NCBI GenBank assembly: GCA_903928495.1
Contig: CAIYQZ010000004.1
Span: forward strand, 1 to 64,000
Direction of reading: 5' to 3'
DNA length: 64,000 bases
From: an uncultured bacterium
GTDB lineage: Bacteria; Pseudomonadota; Gammaproteobacteria; Burkholderiales; Burkholderiaceae_C
The notes under the pieces were generated by a model. The model saw only the letters and a list, made by a program, of their open reading frames with translations. It was not told the DNA's origin and did no database searches. The position numbers and the translations under genes are program-made. Position 1 is the first letter of the stretch; each line of letters opens with the position of its first letter. Of the stretch, positions 60,710-64,000 are shown piece by piece.

Positions 60710-61140
60710 TGGCAGTGTCCAAAAGTTTGGGGTCAGGTGTGCGCCCTTCACCGCGACCGACAACGCGCACCGTGGGCGGGGAGGGCGAGGCGCGTGCGCT
60801 GGCCCACTTGCAGGCGGCAGGGCTGGCGCTGGTGGCGCGCAACTTCAAGTCGCCCGGCCGGGGTGGCGGCGAGGTCGATTTGATTATGCGGGAGCCCGAC
60901 GGCACGCTGGTGTTTGTGGAGGTGCGCCAGCGCGCCAGCGCCACCCATGGCGGGGCAGCCGCCAGTGTCGGTTGGGCCAAACAACGGCGAATCATTTTTG
61001 CGGCCCGGCATTTCCTGGCGCGCCTGTCCAACCTGCCGCCGTGTCGCTTTGACGTCGTGGCCCTGCAAGGCGCTCCTGATGGCCACGCCTGGGATGTGGA
61101 GTGGCTCCGCGGCGCATTTGATGCATCAGGTTATTCCTGA
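60709..61140 (+). CDS. yraN: YraN-family endonuclease-like protein
   Basis: 143 residues: GEARALAHLQAAGLALVARNF, GGGEVDLIMREPDGTLVFVEVRQR, the YraN form of the PD-(D/E)XK site (Glu, Asp, E-x-R in place of E-x-K). GGGGAG lies 3-8 bases upstream of ATG 60709, a good start. Its start codon coincides with the most likely rsmI start on the other strand. Confidence 0.9.
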   Translation: MAVSKSLGSGVRPSPRPTTRTVGGEGEARALAHLQAAGLALVARNFKSPGRGGGEVDLIMREPDGTLVFVEVRQRASATHGGAAASVGWAKQRRIIFAARHFLARLSNLPPCRFDVVALQGAPDGHAWDVEWLRGAFDASGYS

Positions 61141-61218
61141 CAGACCCTTCAACATGTTCTTACATGGTGCGATGCAAGGCGGGCAGTGCAGCGAGACGCT
61201 GCCTATATCATCCGCGCC

Positions 61219-61785
61219 ATGCTTGTGCAACGCGTTCAGCAACAGTTGATTGACAGGGCCGACCTGACCTACCAGTGTGCGGATGCCTTGGGTTCACCCG
61301 TGGCTGCGGCGATCGGCGCTGTGCTGGCCACCGTGACCAATGGCGGAAAGGTGCTGGCCTGCGGGTCAGGCAACGGCGCGTTGCTGGCGCAGCTGTTGGT
61401 GGGGCATTTTCTGGGCCAACTCGAACGCGATCGCCCGGCATTGCCTGCGGTCTGGATGGCACTGGCCGATGCCCCCCGCCAACTGGGCGCGCTCGCCGCC
61501 GCGGACGATTTGCTGTTGCTGGTGGCGGAAACGGGTTCCAACCCTGCCTTGCTGTCAGCCGTTGCCGCCGCGCACGAACGCGATTTGCCCGTGCTGGCCC
61601 TGACCGGTGGCGGCGGTGGCCCGCTGGGCCGTGCGTTGCGTGATACCGACGTGCACGTGTGTGTGCCCCATGCGCGCCCGGCGCGCATCAACGAATTGCA
61701 CCATGTGGTGCTGAACTGTGTGTGTGACGGTGTCGACATCCAACTGCTGGGCGACACCACCTCTGAAACGGAAAACCCGATATGA
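61219..61785 (+). CDS. diaA: DiaA-like SIS-domain protein (DnaA-associating)
   Basis: 188 residues. Sugar-isomerase (SIS) fold: VTNGGKVLACGSGNGALLAQLLVGHF, LLVAETGSNPALLSAVAAAHE, LALTGGGGGPLG, VPHARPARINELHHVVLN. In E. coli DiaA tetramers bind DnaA to time replication. Order yraN-diaA-dolP matches E. coli. Related GmhA would have zinc His/Glu residues not seen here. The start is ATG 61219. Confidence 0.88.
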   Translation: MLVQRVQQQLIDRADLTYQCADALGSPVAAAIGAVLATVTNGGKVLACGSGNGALLAQLLVGHFLGQLERDRPALPAVWMALADAPRQLGALAAADDLLLLVAETGSNPALLSAVAAAHERDLPVLALTGGGGGPLGRALRDTDVHVCVPHARPARINELHHVVLNCVCDGVDIQLLGDTTSETENPI

Positions 61786-62426
61786 CCGCTGCCCTGAAAC
61801 GAGCCGTCCTGGCCACTGTGTGTGCCTCAACCCTGGCTGCCGCACTGGGAGGCTGTGCGCCCCTGCTGCTGGGCAGTGCCGCTGTGGGCGGCGTGATGGT
61901 GGCCAGTGACCGCCGCACCTCGGGTACTCAGCTGGAAGACGAAGGCATTGAACTGCGTGCTGCCAGCCGCTTGCGTGAGCAATTGGGTGAGCGGGGGCAC
62001 ATCAATGTCACCAGCTTCAATCGCCAAGCGTTGCTGACCGGTGAAGTGCCCACCGAGGCCGATAAAGCCACGGCTGAGCAGGTGGTGGCCAAGGTGGACA
62101 ACGTGCGCAGTGTGCTGAATGAGTTGGCCGTGCTGGGCAACAGCACACTCACGCAACGCTCCAATGACGCACTGGTGTCCGGGCGCGTGAAGGCCGCGCT
62201 TGTGGACGCAAAAGACCTGACGGTGCACGCCTTCAAGGTGGTGACGGAGCGTGGCACCGTGTACCTGATGGGTCGTGTTACCCAGCGCGAGGCCACCCGC
62301 GCCACCGATGTGGTGCGTGCCGTGCAAGGCGTTCAGCGTCTGGTGCGTGTGCTGGACATCATTTCAGAGGAAGAGCTGGCGCGCACCCAACCCAAACCTG
62401 CACCAGCTGCCGCGCCAGCCAAGTGA
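61782..62426 (+). CDS. dolP: DolP-like BON-domain outer-membrane lipoprotein
   Basis: 214 residues. Lipobox AALGGC, then two BON domains (~45-115: RLREQLGERGHINVTSFNRQA; ~125-195: VKAALVDAKDLTVHAFKVVT). The tail is Lys/Ala/Pro. DolP (YraP) supports outer-membrane integrity and BAM function. It overlaps diaA by four bases (ATGA). Confidence 0.92.
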   Translation: MTAALKRAVLATVCASTLAAALGGCAPLLLGSAAVGGVMVASDRRTSGTQLEDEGIELRAASRLREQLGERGHINVTSFNRQALLTGEVPTEADKATAEQVVAKVDNVRSVLNELAVLGNSTLTQRSNDALVSGRVKAALVDAKDLTVHAFKVVTERGTVYLMGRVTQREATRATDVVRAVQGVQRLVRVLDIISEEELARTQPKPAPAAAPAK

Positions 62427-62455
62427 GTCGGGTTTGAGTGGCGCGGACAGCGCCC

Positions 62456-63397
62456 TCAGTCTGTTTTTTTCTGCAGCCGCTTGATCAGGCTGGACGTGTC
62501 CCAGCGATTGCCGCCCATGCGCTGCACGTCGGCATAGAACTGGTCTACCAGCGCGGTCACGGGCAGGCGGGCACCGTTGCGGCGGGCTTCGTCCAGCACC
62601 AGGCCCAGGTCTTTGCGCATCCAGTCCACGGCAAAGCCAAAGTTGAACTGGTCGGCCACCATGGTTTTGCCCCGGTTGTCCATTTGCCAGCTTTGCGCCG
62701 CGCCTTTGCCAATCACGTCCAGCACCAGGTTCATGTCCAGCCCCGCGTGTTGCCCAAAGGCGATGGCTTCTGACAGGCCCTGTACCAGCCCGCCGATGCA
62801 AATCTGGTTGACCATTTTGGCCAATTGGCCGGCGCCGGCTTCGCCGATGCGGGTAAAGGCCTTGGAAAAGGCCATGCCCACGGGGCGCGCGGCGTCGAAG
62901 GCCATCTGGTCGCCACCACACATCACGGTGAGGGCGCCGTTTTCAGCGCCTGCCTGACCACCCGACACGGGCGCATCCACAAACGACAGCCCCAGGGTTT
63001 TGGCGGCGCCGTACAACTCGCGCGCCACGTCTGCCGATGCGGTGGTGTGGTCCACAAACACCGTACCAGGCTCCATGCCGGCAAACGCACCGTCTGCCCC
63101 CAGGGTCACGCTGCGCAGGTCGTCGTCGTTGCCCACGCAGCTGAACACCACGCTGGCCCCCTGTGCCGCCAGCCGGGGTGTGGCCGCCATGCGCGCCCGT
63201 TGGGACGCTTCACCAGTGGCATGTTCAGCCACCCACGCCTCGGCCTTGGCGGCGGTGCGGTTGTACACAGTGACGGTGTGGCCTGCCCGCAGCAGGTGCC
63301 CCGCCATGGGGTGGCCCATGACGCCCAGGCCCAGAAAGGCCACGTGTTGTGGGGGGCAGGCTTCGTAGGTCTTGGCAGCGGTGCGCGATGTGCTCAT
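62456..63397 (-). CDS. 3-hydroxyisobutyrate dehydrogenase-family NAD(P) oxidoreductase
   Basis: 313 residues: VAFLGLGVMGHPMAGHLLRAG (dinucleotide fold), FVDAPVSGGQAGAENG (substrate-binding), LAKMVNQICIGG with catalytic Lys, and MRKDLGLVLDEARR. Beta-hydroxyacid dehydrogenase family, including HIBADH, GarR and GlxR types; the exact substrate is not decidable. Converges on dolP. Confidence 0.9.
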   Translation of the reverse strand: MSTSRTAAKTYEACPPQHVAFLGLGVMGHPMAGHLLRAGHTVTVYNRTAAKAEAWVAEHATGEASQRARMAATPRLAAQGASVVFSCVGNDDDLRSVTLGADGAFAGMEPGTVFVDHTTASADVARELYGAAKTLGLSFVDAPVSGGQAGAENGALTVMCGGDQMAFDAARPVGMAFSKAFTRIGEAGAGQLAKMVNQICIGGLVQGLSEAIAFGQHAGLDMNLVLDVIGKGAAQSWQMDNRGKTMVADQFNFGFAVDWMRKDLGLVLDEARRNGARLPVTALVDQFYADVQRMGGNRWDTSSLIKRLQKKTD

Positions 63398-63401
63398 GGT
63401 G

Positions 63402-63443
63402 ATAGCTTTAAACCCAATACCAGCAAGCGGTAGAGGGTGTTTT
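63402..63443 (-). repeat. Dispersed ~42-bp repeat, last copy
   Basis: On the minus strand: AAAACACCCTCTACCGCTTG, then CTGGTATTGGGTTTAAAGCTAT. Best match to copy 1. Lies between the HIBADH-type gene and pilU. Confidence 0.6.
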
Positions 63444-63454
63444 GATGTAAAAAA

Positions 63455-64000
63455 TCAGACGATGGACAGGTATTCGGTGCCTGCCGACAGGTCTTGCGTC
63501 TTGGCGCGTTGGCTCTGCAGCTTGATTTGCAGGCGCAGGTCGTTCACCGAGTCGGCGTTGCGCAGCGCGTCTTCATAGGTGATGTGGTTGTTTTCGTAGG
63601 CGTCGAACAGGGCCTGGTCAAAGGTTTGCATGCCCAGGTTGCGGCTCTTCTTCATGATCTCCTTGATTTCGGCCACATCGCCTTTGAAGATCAGGTCGGC
63701 AATCAAGGGGCTGTTGAGCATCACCTCCACGGCGGCGTAGCGGCCCTTGTGGTCTTGCCTGGGAATGAGGCGTTGCGAAATCATGCCGCGCAGGTTGAGC
63801 GACAGGTCCATCAGCAATTGCGCACGGCGTTCTTCCGGGAAGAAGTTGATGATGCGGTCCAGTGCCTGGTTGGCGCTGTTGGCGTGCAGTGTGGCCATGC
63901 ACAGGTGGCCGGTTTCGGCGAAAGACACGGCATGTTCCATGGTTTCGCGGTCGCGGATTTCACCCATCAGGATCACATCGGGTGCCTGGCGCAGCGTGTT
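63455..64000 (-). CDS. pilU: Type IV pilus twitching ATPase PilU (3' end, cut by window edge)
   Basis: The C-terminal ~181 residues of PilU/PilT-type ATPase. The frame continues to the window end (NTLRQAPDVILMGEIRDRET, Walker B and His box region, then FAETGHLCMATLHANSA). NLRGMISQRLIPRQDHKGR, RNLGMQTFDQALFDAYE and the end DLSAGTEYLSIV favour PilU over PilT. It powers pilus retraction with PilT, whose gene would be expected just upstream outside the window. Confidence 0.93.
   Translation of the reverse strand, partial: NTLRQAPDVILMGEIRDRETMEHAVSFAETGHLCMATLHANSANQALDRIINFFPEERRAQLLMDLSLNLRGMISQRLIPRQDHKGRYAAVEVMLNSPLIADLIFKGDVAEIKEIMKKSRNLGMQTFDQALFDAYENNHITYEDALRNADSVNDLRLQIKLQSQRAKTQDLSAGTEYLSIV

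Noticed and set aside
62434-62470. Terminator between dolP and the HIBADH-type gene
   Set aside because: A short stem (GGCGC/GCGCC) is followed by T only after about ten bases, and it overlaps the end of the minus-strand gene.
1-64000. CRISPR array, tRNA, rRNA, prophage or insertion sequence
   Set aside because: Scanned by eye; no regular spacer array, cloverleaf, rRNA signature, transposase or phage structural gene was found. Short or diverged copies could be missed.

Overview
The window looks like chromosomal DNA of a beta-proteobacterium, most likely order Burkholderiales and close to Comamonadaceae. Reasons: high GC with strong third-position bias; E. coli-like but rearranged gene orders (rsmI/yraN/diaA/dolP; ynjBCD-ynjF); flagellar, chemotaxis and type IV pilus genes; many short Burkholderiales-type hypothetical families; and a dispersed ~42-bp repeat of the kind I associate with Comamonadaceae. 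No rRNA, tRNA, CRISPR array, insertion sequence or prophage was recognised.

Layout. 1-4.7 kb: a Gre-like factor, YccF, DUF393 and SDR genes, two small membrane/secreted proteins, then a decayed SOS locus with tandem LexA-like sites and the 5' part of umuD. 4.8-8.2 kb: an SOS-box-controlled pair, a MmcB-like nuclease and a nuclease-helicase fusion of the DinG type. 8.4-15.2 kb: fasciclin protein, two tiny ORFs, a Cho-like GIY-YIG nuclease, an ABC exporter, an RRM protein and a SHOCT protein. 15.2-25.5 kb: a ydj/ynj-like locus (DUF3047, DUF547, TVP38-flavoprotein fusion, YnjBCD transporter, YnjF) with a KtrB/KtrA potassium system set between ynjD and ynjF. 25.5-29 kb: a YHS-domain gene broken by one nonsense codon, then a run of histidine-rich, metal-type genes (HupE/UreJ, DUF6488, EamA).

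30.5-40.8 kb is the most interesting part: a sulfur/selenium betaine locus. A phosphonate-type ABC transporter (D-C-E-E) runs into egtB on the minus strand; divergent from it is egtD, followed by senA (minus) and senB-selD (plus). EgtD would make hercynine; SelD selenophosphate; SenB a selenosugar; SenA would join the selenosugar to hercynine on the way to selenoneine; EgtB would use hercynine for ergothioneine. The transporter is a candidate selenium-oxyanion importer.

41-46.3 kb: an outer-membrane barrel/response-regulator/histidine-kinase operon of different base composition, an AHSA1-DUF1428 fusion and a Phd/VapC-type toxin-antitoxin pair. 46.3-51 kb: thioesterase, exonuclease and an orphan motility group (YjfB, two lipoproteins including FlgO, CheV, a FlgC-like protein). 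51-59.8 kb: a second DinG helicase, acyl-CoA synthetase, chalcone-isomerase-like protein, SDR plus molybdopterin-fold protein, DnaQ-like exonuclease. 59.8-64 kb: rsmI, yraN, diaA, dolP, a beta-hydroxyacid dehydrogenase and the 3' end of pilU, cut by the window edge.
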